Source: Neomoorella stamsii (GTDB taxonomy: Bacteria > Bacillota > DSM-521 > Neomoorellales > Neomoorellaceae). Taken from it: a stretch of DNA of 64,000 nucleotides. The translations under genes were made by a program, and so were the position numbers. Below the pieces are notes generated by a model. That model was not told the DNA's origin, made no database searches, and was given only the letters and a program-made list of their open reading frames with translations. The DNA lies in assembly GCF_002995805.1 (NCBI RefSeq), contig NZ_PVXL01000008.1, positions 1 through 64,000 of the forward strand, written 5' to 3'. Below, one piece after another: positions 1-8,830 of this stretch (positions are counted from its first letter, which is position 1; the number at the start of each line of letters is the position of its first letter).

Positions 1-94
1 CCAGCCCTACATATGTGGTATAATTCATCTTGCCAGCCTCCTTAGCTTGTAGCTCTGTATTGGTCTCTATTGTACCAATATAACCTACGTATCG

Positions 95-301
95 CTACTG
101 TGGGGCTGGCCCTTCCATTATGTCTATTTTGCCTTCTATTTTGCCTTCTGTCCTGCCCCTGCTCTCGGCGGTTTTTAAAGCTGATAGATAATCCATCTTC
201 CACTTCATACGGGATAGGTATTGCGCCCTCGTCCTGGGGTCCTGGCTCAGGCGCTCCTCCAGGCGCTCGTATTTCTTCTTCTTTTTTGCTTTACCGGTCA
301 C
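95..301 (-). pseudogene. C-terminal remnant of an Rpn/YhgA-type nuclease (putative transposase family)
   Basis: A 68-residue lysine/arginine-rich ORF with a GTG start. It ends in repeated G-K-x-E-G-K units after a segment reading D-Y-L-S-A-L-K-x-A-E. That pattern is typical of the C-terminal tails of Rpn (PD-(D/E)XK) recombination-promoting nucleases, which are usually about 300 residues long. No nuclease core lies upstream, so this is probably a leftover tail. It could still be translated: a purine-rich stretch precedes the GTG and a TATAAT lies a little further upstream. The family assignment rests on the tail pattern only. Confidence 0.4.
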
Positions 302-603
302 GGCCTCTCCCCCGGTAGTTATATTATACCATTTTTTCTTTTGCGGCTGTATAGAAGTTTATTCCTAAATTATCGGAAACATCGTTCAGGCCAGAGGACA
401 ATGATTAAATGGTGGAATTTCTATCCAGTAGTTAGGTTGTACTTAACCAGCATTACCCCCTACATCTTCCACCTCATCGCCGCTTTCTCTCTGCTTTTGT
501 GCCTGGTTTCACAATTAAGTGTAACTTAATCTTTCGTCCTCTGACTTTATCAGTTGAACCCCCGAAACCAGCATAAAATCTAAAAAAGACGTGCATTTTG
601 CCA
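302..603. other. AT-rich intergenic stretch without a recognisable gene
   Basis: No convincing coding frame on either strand. It holds an imperfect 17-bp palindrome at 514-530 (ATTAAGT, one central base, TAACTTAAT) and several TATAAT-like hexamers. It may be debris of a lost mobile element. Nothing more can be supported. Confidence 0.3.
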
Positions 604-806
604 CTACTGCTGGCCTTGCCAGCGGGTAGCAAACTCCTCTTTACGAGTTATGTTTCCCGGCGGTGCAATCCGCACTAGCCGCAGGATCTTTTTGCTCAAC
701 TCTGTACTCTGGGCCTTAATAAAGAACGTCTCTCCTTCGACTTCTACCTGGCAAAGTTGAGGGAGTTTAACGCTTCCCGGATTCCTGCCGGCGAGGCATT
801 TTCCAT
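604..806 (-). pseudogene. Small unknown protein gene with an apparent one-base frameshift
   Basis: An ATG at 804-806, 12 bases after the stop of the M24-like gene, opens a frame of 20 residues ending N-F-A-R and then TAG. The adjacent frame, entered exactly there, stays open for 48 residues starting Q-V-E-V-E-G-E-T-F-F-I-K and ends at TAG (604-606). Together the frames read as one compact protein of about 67 residues. The 203-base span is not a multiple of three, which fits loss of one base in the GCCAGG stretch. I do not recognise the family. It could be a sequencing error, a pseudogene or a programmed shift. Confidence 0.4.
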
Positions 807-818
807 CGCTTGCCGAAG

Positions 819-1907
819 CTATAATGTTAAAATATCAGGCATTTCCAGTTTTCCTCTATCAGTTTCAATTATTTGGGTTGGCCAATCCTTACCTACTGTA
901 AGAATCTCCTGCTCTTCCTCTAAAGCTAAAATAGTATCCTCAGCTTTAACACCAGGTAGGGTGGGATTCCAAGCAAAACCCTGTGCCGGCAGCACAATAT
1001 CATCACATTCTGGAGAGGCCAGGTATTCCCGTGTATCATAGCCGATAGGACCACCTTGGTGGTGATTCTTCCATTCATATGGATAACCAAGTTCGGCGTA
1101 GGTTTGTATTGCTAGCGAAAAAATTTCTTTTATTGGTTTCCCCGGAGTTGTGGCACTAATTAATCTCGCCAGGATGGTATTTACTTCCCGGAAACGCTCG
1201 CTTAGTATCCGTGGCACTGATCCGAAATGGACCATCCTGGTCAAGGCTACAGTCAATCCCCAACGCCGCGCGCATACGACAACCATTACCAGACGCTCTA
1301 CTTCTTTTTCAGTAGGTAGTGGATGACGGTACCGGGTAATGCGGTCGTCAGCAGCTACGAGGACAACGGGGGTAGCTATCCCTTCTGAGTCCATTTTACC
1401 TTTTACTACACCGGCGATTTTTATTTCACTATCGCCAGGATGTATCTGCCGGCATACTTCACTCAATATATCCGCGGCCCTCTTACCCAAAATACGGATG
1501 CGTTCCTGTTCCCCTGGCATGAGATTATAACGCAATCGCTTTACTTCCTGGTAAAGGTCAACACATCCCGGCAGCGCCATATCGCTACCTACCCGGCCAG
1601 CCTTGAACAACTTCTCTATGGTAGGTATCCCGTTTTCCCACCAGGAATAACTCAACGGTTCATAGCCCTGGTCACCAAGGACTTCTTCCAATAAGCGATT
1701 CATTTCATTGTTAGGAGCGATTACATAAAGACGCTCAGGTGTTATAACCAGATGAGCATCTCCCATTATAGAAGCCTCGTTGACACAACTTTCTCCACCA
1801 TCTGTAAGCCAGGCGAAACTCGAACGGCGACTAAAGATGAATGCGGACAGATCTTTGGCCCTTAGAAACTCCCTCACTTTTTGCTGTTTAATTTTCCACT
1901 CTTCCAA
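819..1907 (-). CDS. M24 (Xaa-Pro peptidase-like) family protein lacking usual metal ligands
   Basis: 362 residues with the creatinase N-domain plus pita-bread layout of M24 proteins. Family hallmarks are the HHQGG motif near residue 285 and the K-A-E-D-T strand near residue 330. The segment that normally carries two metal-binding Asp residues (D-x-G...S-D-I-T-R-T) reads V-C-A-R-R-W-G-L-T-V-A-L-T-R-M here, so both are missing. The usual I-E-P Glu also reads W-N-P. It may be a non-metal hydrolase like creatinase or a binding protein. The start is TTG with a GGAGG about 13 bases upstream. It is the last intact gene of the long leftward sugar operon, 204 bp after the activase gene. Confidence 0.7.
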   Translation of the reverse strand: MEEWKIKQQKVREFLRAKDLSAFIFSRRSSFAWLTDGGESCVNEASIMGDAHLVITPERLYVIAPNNEMNRLLEEVLGDQGYEPLSYSWWENGIPTIEKLFKAGRVGSDMALPGCVDLYQEVKRLRYNLMPGEQERIRILGKRAADILSEVCRQIHPGDSEIKIAGVVKGKMDSEGIATPVVLVAADDRITRYRHPLPTEKEVERLVMVVVCARRWGLTVALTRMVHFGSVPRILSERFREVNTILARLISATTPGKPIKEIFSLAIQTYAELGYPYEWKNHHQGGPIGYDTREYLASPECDDIVLPAQGFAWNPTLPGVKAEDTILALEEEQEILTVGKDWPTQIIETDRGKLEMPDILTL

Positions 1908-2110
1908 GGTCGTTTGTTGCCTCCTGAAGTCACAAGTATAGGAGCTATAATTCCCTAATAAAAAATCCTAATAAAGAATATTCATCAAATATCTGTTATC
2001 TTAAATAAAAATTTCCTAGCATCTACTTAAAACGGCAATACGAGAGACAGATACCTCCCTATTTTCACCTAATCATATTTGGACGTTTATCGGCCTCTTG
2101 AGTTTAAAAT

Positions 2111-3094
2111 TCAGAACTGATAAGTCTGTACTCCTAATTTCAGTAGCATATCATTAAAATTATTCATTTTATCTGTTGAGGGAGGTTCCAAATAAGTTAA
2201 TACATATTCCTTGCCTAAGCTTTTATATTTTCCCCGCCCTAATTTATGATAAGGTAGTAGTTCAATCCCTTGTACTCCCTGACAATTGTCTCTAACAAAG
2301 TAACCTATGCCTCGAATATCTTCTTCAGTATCATTAAAACCAGGAATGATAGGTACACGTATATACATTTTTAAATCACTTTTTGCAGCCAATTCACTTA
2401 GCCGCTGAATGTTAGTCAAAATTCTGCTGTTATCACTTTGAGTCCATAATCTATGCTTTTCCGAATCGAGACTTTTTAAATCAACAAAAAGTACGTCAAG
2501 ATAAGAAGCAATTGCCTGATAATCTTCCCATAAACCCGAACCACTCGTCTCTAGGGCAGTATCAATCCAATTTTCTTTACAATAACGAAGAAGAGAGTAA
2601 ACAAACTCCGGTTGAGCCATCGGTTCACCACCGGATATAGTTATTCCACCGCCTGTTGCTTCATAAAAAGGTAAATCCCTTTTAACTTCCTCATAAATTT
2701 GCAATACAGTCATCGTTTGCCCGATTGCCCGTCGTGCTTGAGGATAACACTGTAGAGTGCATAAAAATTGTTCTGTTTTACCATAACAATTTTCTTTACA
2801 TATAGACCTATCTACGGACATCTCTGCATGAGATATAGTTATCGCATTATAAGGGCAAGCCTTTAAACAGCGGCCACAACCTATACATTTCTCAACAAAA
2901 AATGCCATCTCAATATAATTGTTCTGGGTTTCAGGATTACAGCACCAACGACACCTTAATGGACATCCCTTTAAAAACACTACTGTCCTAATACCAGGAC
3001 CATCATGTATAGCGTATCGTTCAATTTCAGTAACGGTACCGGAAACGTTTTCCAATTCTTTTAATGTTGATCTTTTAATTGCACCTTTTATCAT
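2111..3094 (-). CDS. Glycyl radical enzyme activating protein (radical SAM)
   Basis: 327 residues. The radical SAM cluster motif C-P-L-R-C-R-W-C lies near residue 47, where activases have it. It is followed by a ferredoxin-like insert with one C-x2-C-x2-C-x3-C set (CIGCGRCLKACP) and a second, less regular Cys set. The glycine-rich GGGITISGGEP motif binds SAM. Such proteins use SAM and a 4Fe-4S cluster to abstract hydrogen from the conserved Gly of a partner enzyme. The expected partner is the two-piece GRE encoded upstream in the same operon. The start overlaps the end of the permease region by design of the operon, with 12 bp between stop and start. Confidence 0.93.
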   Translation of the reverse strand: MIKGAIKRSTLKELENVSGTVTEIERYAIHDGPGIRTVVFLKGCPLRCRWCCNPETQNNYIEMAFFVEKCIGCGRCLKACPYNAITISHAEMSVDRSICKENCYGKTEQFLCTLQCYPQARRAIGQTMTVLQIYEEVKRDLPFYEATGGGITISGGEPMAQPEFVYSLLRYCKENWIDTALETSGSGLWEDYQAIASYLDVLFVDLKSLDSEKHRLWTQSDNSRILTNIQRLSELAAKSDLKMYIRVPIIPGFNDTEEDIRGIGYFVRDNCQGVQGIELLPYHKLGRGKYKSLGKEYVLTYLEPPSTDKMNNFNDMLLKLGVQTYQF

Positions 3095-3106
3095 TTCCAG
3101 CTCATC

Positions 3107-4072
3107 CTACTCCTTACGAATTAAAACTGCTGCTATAATTATTATTCCTTTAATAATCATTTGTGGGTAAGCTGCAATGCCCAAGAGATTCATAATGTTA
3201 GCGAGAATGCCGATGATAAACGCACCCATCAGTGTATTAACAACAGTGCCGGTTCCTCCAGATAAAGAAGCCCCACCGACTACTACAGCAGCAATAGCAT
3301 CCAGCTCAAAACCTTGTCCTACAAGGGCCGTACCCATACTTAAACGGCCTGCTAAAATAATCCCTGATAAAGCTGCCAACACTGCTGAAATAATATATAC
3401 AAGTATAAGATGCAAATTTACATTAATACCGGCTAGACGGGCGGTTTCAACATTACCACCGATGGCATAAACTCCGCGACCAAAAGTTGTCTTTTCCAAA
3501 ATAAAACCAGCAATAACAACAATGATAGCCATTACAATAACTGGAACAGGAACAATTCCTACGTTAGAGTTGATAATCTCAGGTAGAGCCGTACCGTCTA
3601 TTCTTCTATCTGCTCCAACCTGATAAATATAAGCCATGCCACGGACTATAGTCATCATTGCTAAAGTAACTATAAAGGGAGCTATTTTTCCGTAACTAAC
3701 CAATATCCCGCTACACAAACCTATCAAACTCATTAATAATAATGAAATGAACGTTGCTTGAAATATACTCATACCACCTTGAATAAATCCGGCAACTAAG
3801 CATCCGCTTAAGGCTACGATTGAGCCCACTGAAAGGTCAATGCCCCCGGTTATGATTGTAAATAACATACCCATAGAGATGATAGTCATAATAGAGTTTT
3901 GTAGTAGAACATTAACTATGTTTCTTGTCATGAGGAATTTGTCGGAAAGAACAGACCCAGTAATAATTAAAACAAGAAGTGTGAAAACCAGATAGTATTT
4001 TGCAAAGAAATTAATTAACGCCTTAAAGTTTATATTAGTATTAGTTCTTGCTTGTTCTATAGCTTTAGACAT
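3107..4072 (-). CDS. Ribose-type sugar ABC transporter permease (RbsC family)
   Basis: 321 residues from the ATG at 4072, which follows AGGAGG at good spacing. A longer frame upstream runs into IS110 sequence and is not native. Multiple hydrophobic segments and the G-G-I-D-L-S-V-G-S loop identify a BPD_transp_2 permease of the RbsC/XylH/MglC group. It should form the membrane channel for the ATPase (5813-7354) and binding protein (7433-8548). The gene is separated from its ATPase by an IS110 element, so its transcription may now depend on read-through or on a promoter in the element. Confidence 0.93.
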   Translation of the reverse strand: MSKAIEQARTNTNINFKALINFFAKYYLVFTLLVLIITGSVLSDKFLMTRNIVNVLLQNSIMTIISMGMLFTIITGGIDLSVGSIVALSGCLVAGFIQGGMSIFQATFISLLLMSLIGLCSGILVSYGKIAPFIVTLAMMTIVRGMAYIYQVGADRRIDGTALPEIINSNVGIVPVPVIVMAIIVVIAGFILEKTTFGRGVYAIGGNVETARLAGINVNLHLILVYIISAVLAALSGIILAGRLSMGTALVGQGFELDAIAAVVVGGASLSGGTGTVVNTLMGAFIIGILANIMNLLGIAAYPQMIIKGIIIIAAVLIRKE

Positions 4073-4094
4073 AACTTTTACCTCCTTATATGAT

Positions 4095-4125
4095 ATGACC
4101 AACGGTTGAATATCCAGTTGGTCAT
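4095..4125. repeat. 9-bp inverted repeat followed by a T-rich run
   Basis: ATGACCAAC (4095-4103) and GTTGGTCAT (4117-4125) form a perfect 9-bp stem with a 13-base loop, followed on the plus strand by TTATTTTTTG. It could be a rightward terminator, the left boundary of the IS, or a stem in the permease leader. Confidence 0.35.
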
Positions 4126-4430
4126 TTATTTTTTGTCGCAAAAAATGTTTGACCTTTGAGGTATCCTCTGGGACAATCACGGTAGAACCGATGGCGGGGC
4201 AGTTTTCTACCTCCTGCACTCCTAAGTGCTTGGTTAGACTGCTCCCCGGGCCTGGCGGCAACCGCTTACGCGCGGGTCGCACGCCCTTTAGAGGTTCTCC
4301 CTTCAGCAAGGAGCTGCGCACCAATCTCTTAAGGGTCGGTGCTCATCAGCATGGTTGCTGTTACGCCGGGTTCCCAGGGATACCCCAATTTCTTGGTTCG
4401 CTACTTCCCCGGGAAAGGAGGTGTTTTGCT
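4126..4430 (+). ncRNA. Candidate IS110 bridge RNA region
   Basis: This GC-rich stretch upstream of the IS110 transposase has no convincing protein. It can fold locally: GGTAGAA (4181-4187) pairs with TTCTACC (4205-4211), and GCACT (4216-4220) pairs with AGTGC (4225-4229). IS110-group elements are known to encode in this position a bridge RNA whose loops pair with target and donor DNA. Assignment here is by position and structure only. The loops should match DNA flanking the insertion. Confidence 0.5.
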
Positions 4431-5660
4431 ATGGGTAAAACCCTTTTTGTCGGCATCGATATAGGCTCTGACACCAATGTGGTGCGCATCCTCGACAATA
4501 CCGGCGAAGATGTCTGCGGTTTTAGCGTCTCCAACGACCTCCCCGGGGCCGAAAGGCTTGTGGAAAGGATTGTTACTGAAGCTGAGCTCATTGATGCTGA
4601 TAAGGTTAAGATTGGCATGGAAGCTACTAACCTGTATTGGTGGCACCTTTCCCAGGCCCTGCATGAGGCTCCTGAACTCTCGACTTTTGAGACGGAAATA
4701 GCGGTGATTAACCCCAAGGTGATTGATGGCTTTAAGCATATCTACCCGGATATGGCTAAAACCGATGCCTTGGATGCCCGGGTTATTGCTGATTGCTTGC
4801 GGTTTGGACGGGTACGTCCAACACCCCCTCCTGATATGACCTATGCTCCTTTGCAACGGCTTACCCGGTTCCGCTATCACCTGGTCAGCAACCTCACTCG
4901 TGAGAAGAACAGGGCCCTCAATCTGATATTCCTTAAGTTCTCTACCTACCAGAAGGAGTGCCCCTTCTCCGATTTGTTCGGGCAGGCCTCCCGGGCCGTC
5001 GTTGGTAACCTCACCCCTGATGAAATTGCTAATATGCCGGTGGAAGAACTGGTCGATATGATCCTTGAGCACGGTAATAACCGCTTGAAGGATGTCCCGG
5101 AGATGGCCAGAGTTATTAAACAGGCGGCCCGCACTTCCTACCGTTTAAACCCTAAAATGCGGGACGCTGTTGATGTTACCCTAGCCATGTCCCTGGAGAC
5201 CATCCGCTTCTTTGAAACCCAGCAGAAGAAGATCGACCAAGTCATTGCTAAAGAACTAAAAGCTATTCCTCAGACTCTGGATACCGTTCCTGGGATCGGG
5301 CCAGTTTACTCCGCTGGCATTGTAGCCGAAATCGGCGACATTTCCAGGTTTAAAAACCACAATGCCCTTGCTAAATTCGCGGGCCTGACCTGGCGGCAGC
5401 ATCAGTCCAGTAAGTTTTCTGCCGAGGATATCCCCCTCACCAGGTCCGGTAATTATTACTTACGGTACTACCTCATTGAGGCGGCTAATTCCGTCCAGGT
5501 GCGGTAGCCGGAATATGCCGCGTTCTACCGTAAGAAATTTACCGAAGCCAGGCATCATCACCATAAACGTGCCCTGGTCTTGTCTGCCCGCAAGCTTGTG
5601 CGCATGGTCTTCACGCTGCTGAGAGAGGGCCAAATCTACCGGCAAAGGAGGTTAGGTTAA
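4431..5660 (+). pseudogene. IS110-family DEDD transposase interrupted by an in-frame TAG
   Basis: The frame from the ATG at 4431 (preceded by AAAGGAGG) encodes 409 residues if the TAG at 5505-5507 (codon 359) is read through. The RuvC-like half shows V-G-I-D-I-G, G-M-E-A-T-N and K-T-D-A-L-D-A-R, giving the acidic catalytic residues. The C-terminal half has P-G-I-G-P and A-K-F-A-G-L-T (Transposase_20). After the TAG the same frame continues with P-E-Y-A-A-F-Y-R-K-K, the usual family C-terminus, to TAA at 5660. The stop is therefore a point nonsense change rather than the natural end. Activity is doubtful unless suppressed. Confidence 0.85.
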
Positions 5661-5812
5661 ACATTTCTTTTGCAACTGCCTTTTACTGTTCGTGCTGGTA
5701 ATTATTGTTTTGCTTTGCCGGCTTGGTTTCTTATTGCCTTTTTTACATTTTGAGACATTAAAATTTCCAGTTCAGGGTCTTGGCATTTTACCGCGGGTCT
5801 AATCCATAAAGT

Positions 5813-7354
5813 TTAAAGGGCCTTTGGCATTTCATAGCGCGTCCCAGTAGCATACTGCATTATAAGTTCTTCTGTTGCTTCTGATTTTTTGAGTTCAGCA
5901 GTAATTTCGCCTTGATGCGTCACGTAAATACGGTCGCTCATTCCAATTATTTCTGGAAGGTCAGAGGAAACCATAATGATCCCTACCCCATTTGCCGCCA
6001 ATTCCTTCATTATCTGATAAATTTCTGACTTAGCACCAACATCAACACCTCTAGTAGGCTCATCCAAGATTAAAATCATTGGTTTGGTGGCTAACCATTT
6101 GGCTAAAACTACTTTTTGTTGGTTACCACCACTTAAGTTGGAGACTCGTATATTCACTCCCGGCGTCTTGATCCTTAGATCTTTAACAAGACTTTCTGCC
6201 AATCTCTTTTCAGCAGGTTTTAATATCAAACCGTTTTTAGAAATAGTTTTTAAAGAAGCAAGCGATATATTTTGCATAATGCTTGATTGAAGTAATAAAC
6301 CATTAAATTTACGATCCTCTGTTACAAAGGCTAGCCCTTGCCGAATAGCTTGTTTAGGATTTTTTATAGTAACCTTACGGCCTTTGATGTATATTTTACC
6401 TATACCTTTACTTTTATAGGCCCCAAAAATGGCACTTACTAGTTCTGTTCTACCTGACCCTAGTAACCCCGCTATCCCAACAATCTCACCGGCTCGTACC
6501 GCTAAATTGGCCCCTTTAACTACCCATTTCCCTACTTTATCAGGATTAGGAACTGAATAATTTTCAATTTTAAGAAGTTCTTCTCCTGGTTCTATATGAG
6601 CATCAGGAAACAATGAAGTAATTTCACGGCCTACCATTAATGAGACTACCTTTTGATGGGTCATATTCTCTCTATCTTCAGTACATATTAATTGTCCATC
6701 TCTCAACACTGAAATCCGATCGGCTATTTCGAACACTTCTCCCATACGGTGAGAGATATAAATGAGTGTCATACCTTTCTGTTTTAGTGTCCTTAACACG
6801 TTAAAGAGTTGAACTACCTCTGTTTCTGTTAACGCTGCAGTAGGTTCATCAAGAATCAAAACCTTGCTATGCAGAGAAAGTGCTTTGGCAATTTCCACCA
6901 ATTGCTTCTGGCCAACGCCAAGATTTTTTACCTTGGTACGTACATTAATTTCCAAGTTGAGTTGTTTCAGTACCTTTTTGGCCCGTTCATTAACCCTTTC
7001 CCAGTTAACCAAACCGTACCTAGAATCTAAATGGCCAAGAGAAATATTTTCTGCTACGCTTAACTCATTTATCAGCATTAGTTCCTGATGAATAATAGCA
7101 ATACCTGCTTGTTCAGCATCCCTTGGTTTAGTAAACTTTTGTTCTTTGCCAAATAAGATTAATTTCCCTTGATAAGAATAATAGGGGTAAACGCCACTAA
7201 GAATTTTCATTAAAGTAGATTTGCCGGCGCCATTTTCCCCCACCAAAGCGTGAATTTCACCTTTTTTGGCACTAAAATTTACTCGGCTAAGGGCTCTCAC
7301 TCCGGGAAAGTCTTTAGTGATTTCGACCATTTGAAGAACAATATTTTCAGCCAC
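5813..7354 (-). CDS. Sugar ABC transporter ATP-binding protein (RbsA/MglA/XylG family)
   Basis: 513 residues with two ABC domains. The first has Walker A GENGAGKST, signature G-V-G-Q-K-Q and Walker B L-I-L-D-E-P-T. The second has G-L-L-G-S-G-R-T in place of a standard Walker A, plus L-S-G-G-N-Q-Q-K and L-I-L-D-E-P-T-R-G. A degenerate second Walker A is normal for this family. It energises import with the adjacent binding protein and the permease beyond the IS. The gene is AT-rich compared with the kinase-aldolase part of the operon. Confidence 0.96.
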   Translation of the reverse strand: MAENIVLQMVEITKDFPGVRALSRVNFSAKKGEIHALVGENGAGKSTLMKILSGVYPYYSYQGKLILFGKEQKFTKPRDAEQAGIAIIHQELMLINELSVAENISLGHLDSRYGLVNWERVNERAKKVLKQLNLEINVRTKVKNLGVGQKQLVEIAKALSLHSKVLILDEPTAALTETEVVQLFNVLRTLKQKGMTLIYISHRMGEVFEIADRISVLRDGQLICTEDRENMTHQKVVSLMVGREITSLFPDAHIEPGEELLKIENYSVPNPDKVGKWVVKGANLAVRAGEIVGIAGLLGSGRTELVSAIFGAYKSKGIGKIYIKGRKVTIKNPKQAIRQGLAFVTEDRKFNGLLLQSSIMQNISLASLKTISKNGLILKPAEKRLAESLVKDLRIKTPGVNIRVSNLSGGNQQKVVLAKWLATKPMILILDEPTRGVDVGAKSEIYQIMKELAANGVGIIMVSSDLPEIIGMSDRIYVTHQGEITAELKKSEATEELIMQYATGTRYEMPKAL

Positions 7355-7386
7355 TAATAAACCACTCCTTGGAAATGGGGAAGGTG

Positions 7387-7417
7387 GGGCCCTGGCGCTG
7401 ACCTAGAACCAGGACCC
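7387..7417 (-). promoter_or_regulatory. Stem-loop between binding-protein and ATPase genes
   Basis: GGGCCCTGG (7387-7395) can pair with CCAGGACCC (7409-7417) with one mismatch. No T-run follows in the direction of transcription. Such stems after a binding-protein gene commonly protect the upstream mRNA or partly attenuate transcription, giving more binding protein than transporter. The role here is inferred. Confidence 0.4.
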
Positions 7418-7432
7418 TTCTTTACTTTTAAT

Positions 7433-8548
7433 TTAGTACTTGGAATTAGGATCGAGATACTTATCTACGTTTTCCGTATTTATTGCAGGGTTTGGAACAT
7501 AGAAAGTAGCAGGTGTTACATAACCTTTAGCTGCATGAGCCGCAAAGAATACTGCCCATTTACCCATCAACCGTGGATCGTTGGAAACTGAAGCCACGAT
7601 CCCTTTATCTCCATCTTTAATCCATTGTAAAACTGTTTTTCTTGCATCAATGGAGGTAACTAGCACCTTACCAAGCAGGTTTGCAGCTTTTAAGGCGGGA
7701 ACAACACCTTGAGTACCACCGTCACAAGCTGCAAATACTACATCAATATCAGGGTGGGCTTGCAGAATATCTTGCATCTTAGCTAATGCTTCATCAGGTA
7801 ACCATTTATAATAATCATAGGCTACAACTTTTAAGTTAGATTTACCATATTTTTGTAGCATATAGTCATTATAACCAGCTAACTGTCCCCAACGACGTTG
7901 ATCAGATTCCAGTTCCTGTGGATTTGCGCTTAGTACTACTGCTTTAATTTCATCCTTCCAGCCATATTTTTTATCAACTGCCTTAGCTAACTCCATTCCG
8001 GATTTATACCCTGTATTAAATGCATAGGTTGATACGAACGTAAACGGCGCACCGGATGGGTCAAGAGCACTGTTAACTACTATCAAGGGGATTTTAGCGT
8101 CATGGATTTTTTTAACTGCAGGTAAAACCCCAGTGGAATCCTGAGGATTTAAAATTATAGCATCAACATTTTGGCTGATCAAGTTTTCAATATCCGATAC
8201 TTGTTTTGCTAAATTGCTTTGAGCATCTAAGACAACTAGTTTAACACCTAAGTAATCAGCCTCCAATTTTGCTACACGGATCAAATTCTCGTACCATTCA
8301 CTACCGGCCAAGTTTCTTTGGGAAAACCCAATGGTTAGACCTTTGAACTGGTCTTTTTGACCAACAGGTTCTTCAGGTTTAGAATCTAACATTGCCTGGG
8401 TTATCTCAGGAGCTGCTGCACTTGTTTGATTGTCTGAGCTAGTTTTTGATGATGCACCTTTAGAATCAGTAGTTGAAGAACCACAACCTGATAACAACAC
8501 CAATGAAAATGCTAGAGCAATCAAAAGTGGGAGAAACTTTTTCTTCAT
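7433..8548 (-). CDS. Sugar ABC transporter substrate-binding lipoprotein
   Basis: 371 residues. The N-terminus K-K-K-F-L-P-L-L, a hydrophobic stretch and L-L-S-G-C form a lipobox, followed by a Ser/Thr-rich linker. The rest is a type 1 periplasmic-binding fold of the RbsB/Peripla_BP_4 class, with F-S-Q-R-N-L-A-G-S-E near the start of the mature domain. It should be anchored outside the membrane and deliver a sugar-like ligand to the permease. The ligand cannot be read from sequence. The start ATG follows AAAGGAGG. Confidence 0.93.
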   Translation of the reverse strand: MKKKFLPLLIALAFSLVLLSGCGSSTTDSKGASSKTSSDNQTSAAAPEITQAMLDSKPEEPVGQKDQFKGLTIGFSQRNLAGSEWYENLIRVAKLEADYLGVKLVVLDAQSNLAKQVSDIENLISQNVDAIILNPQDSTGVLPAVKKIHDAKIPLIVVNSALDPSGAPFTFVSTYAFNTGYKSGMELAKAVDKKYGWKDEIKAVVLSANPQELESDQRRWGQLAGYNDYMLQKYGKSNLKVVAYDYYKWLPDEALAKMQDILQAHPDIDVVFAACDGGTQGVVPALKAANLLGKVLVTSIDARKTVLQWIKDGDKGIVASVSNDPRLMGKWAVFFAAHAAKGYVTPATFYVPNPAINTENVDKYLDPNSKY

Positions 8549-8581
8549 GATATTGCCTCCTTTAATCTTTAAAGATATTAA

Positions 8582-8830
8582 TTAAAGCCTTTGTTCTGTT
8601 CTTTCGATGATATCCTGTTGAACATCTTTGGATAATTGAGTAAAGTAGGCACTATAACCAGCCACACGAACAATTAAATCAGAATACTTCTCGGGATTTT
8701 TTTGAGCATCCAAAAGGGTTTTTTTGCTTACAACATTAAACTGCATTTGGGCACCACCAGAAGCAAAATATTGGTCAATTATACCCACAAATCTTCTTAA
8801 TCCCGAAGAACGTTGAATTTCCAATGACAT
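8582..8830 (-). CDS. Stand-alone glycyl radical domain subunit of a split GRE
   Basis: 82 residues matching only the C-terminal Gly-radical domain of pyruvate formate-lyase-like enzymes. The motif V-R-V-A-G-Y-S-A-Y-F puts the radical Gly at residue 58. The preceding F-N-V-V-S-K-K-T-L-L-D-A-Q matches the strand and helix before the glycyl loop. It has its own ATG and an AAAGGAG at proper spacing, so it is not a simple frameshift product. The preceding gene (8984-11224) ends exactly where this domain would begin. YfiD/GrcA is a similar spare domain, but it accompanies complete enzymes. Here the small protein appears to be the only source of the radical. Confidence 0.93.
   Translation of the reverse strand: MSLEIQRSSGLRRFVGIIDQYFASGGAQMQFNVVSKKTLLDAQKNPEKYSDLIVRVAGYSAYFTQLSKDVQQDIIERTEQRL

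Larger units (their letters stand above)
4126..5700 (+). mobile_element. IS110-family insertion element in the sugar ABC operon
   Basis: A DEDD recombinase gene is preceded by about 300 bp of structured non-coding DNA, the layout of the IS110 subgroup. The block lies between the importer ATPase and permease genes, which are normally adjacent, and its transposase faces opposite to the operon. IS110 elements lack clear inverted repeats and target duplications, so the exact ends cannot be read from one copy. The limits given are approximate: left after the hairpin at 4095-4125, right after the transposase TAA at 5660. Confidence 0.75.

Noticed and set aside
4073-4324. Upstream extension of the permease frame to 4324
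   Set aside because: It runs through IS110 non-coding DNA. The ATG at 4072 has a proper ribosome binding site.
4149-4430. Transposase start at 4149
   Set aside because: The extra 94 residues have no family similarity. The ATG at 4431 has a clear AAAGGAGG and begins with the usual G-K-T-L-F-V-G-I-D.
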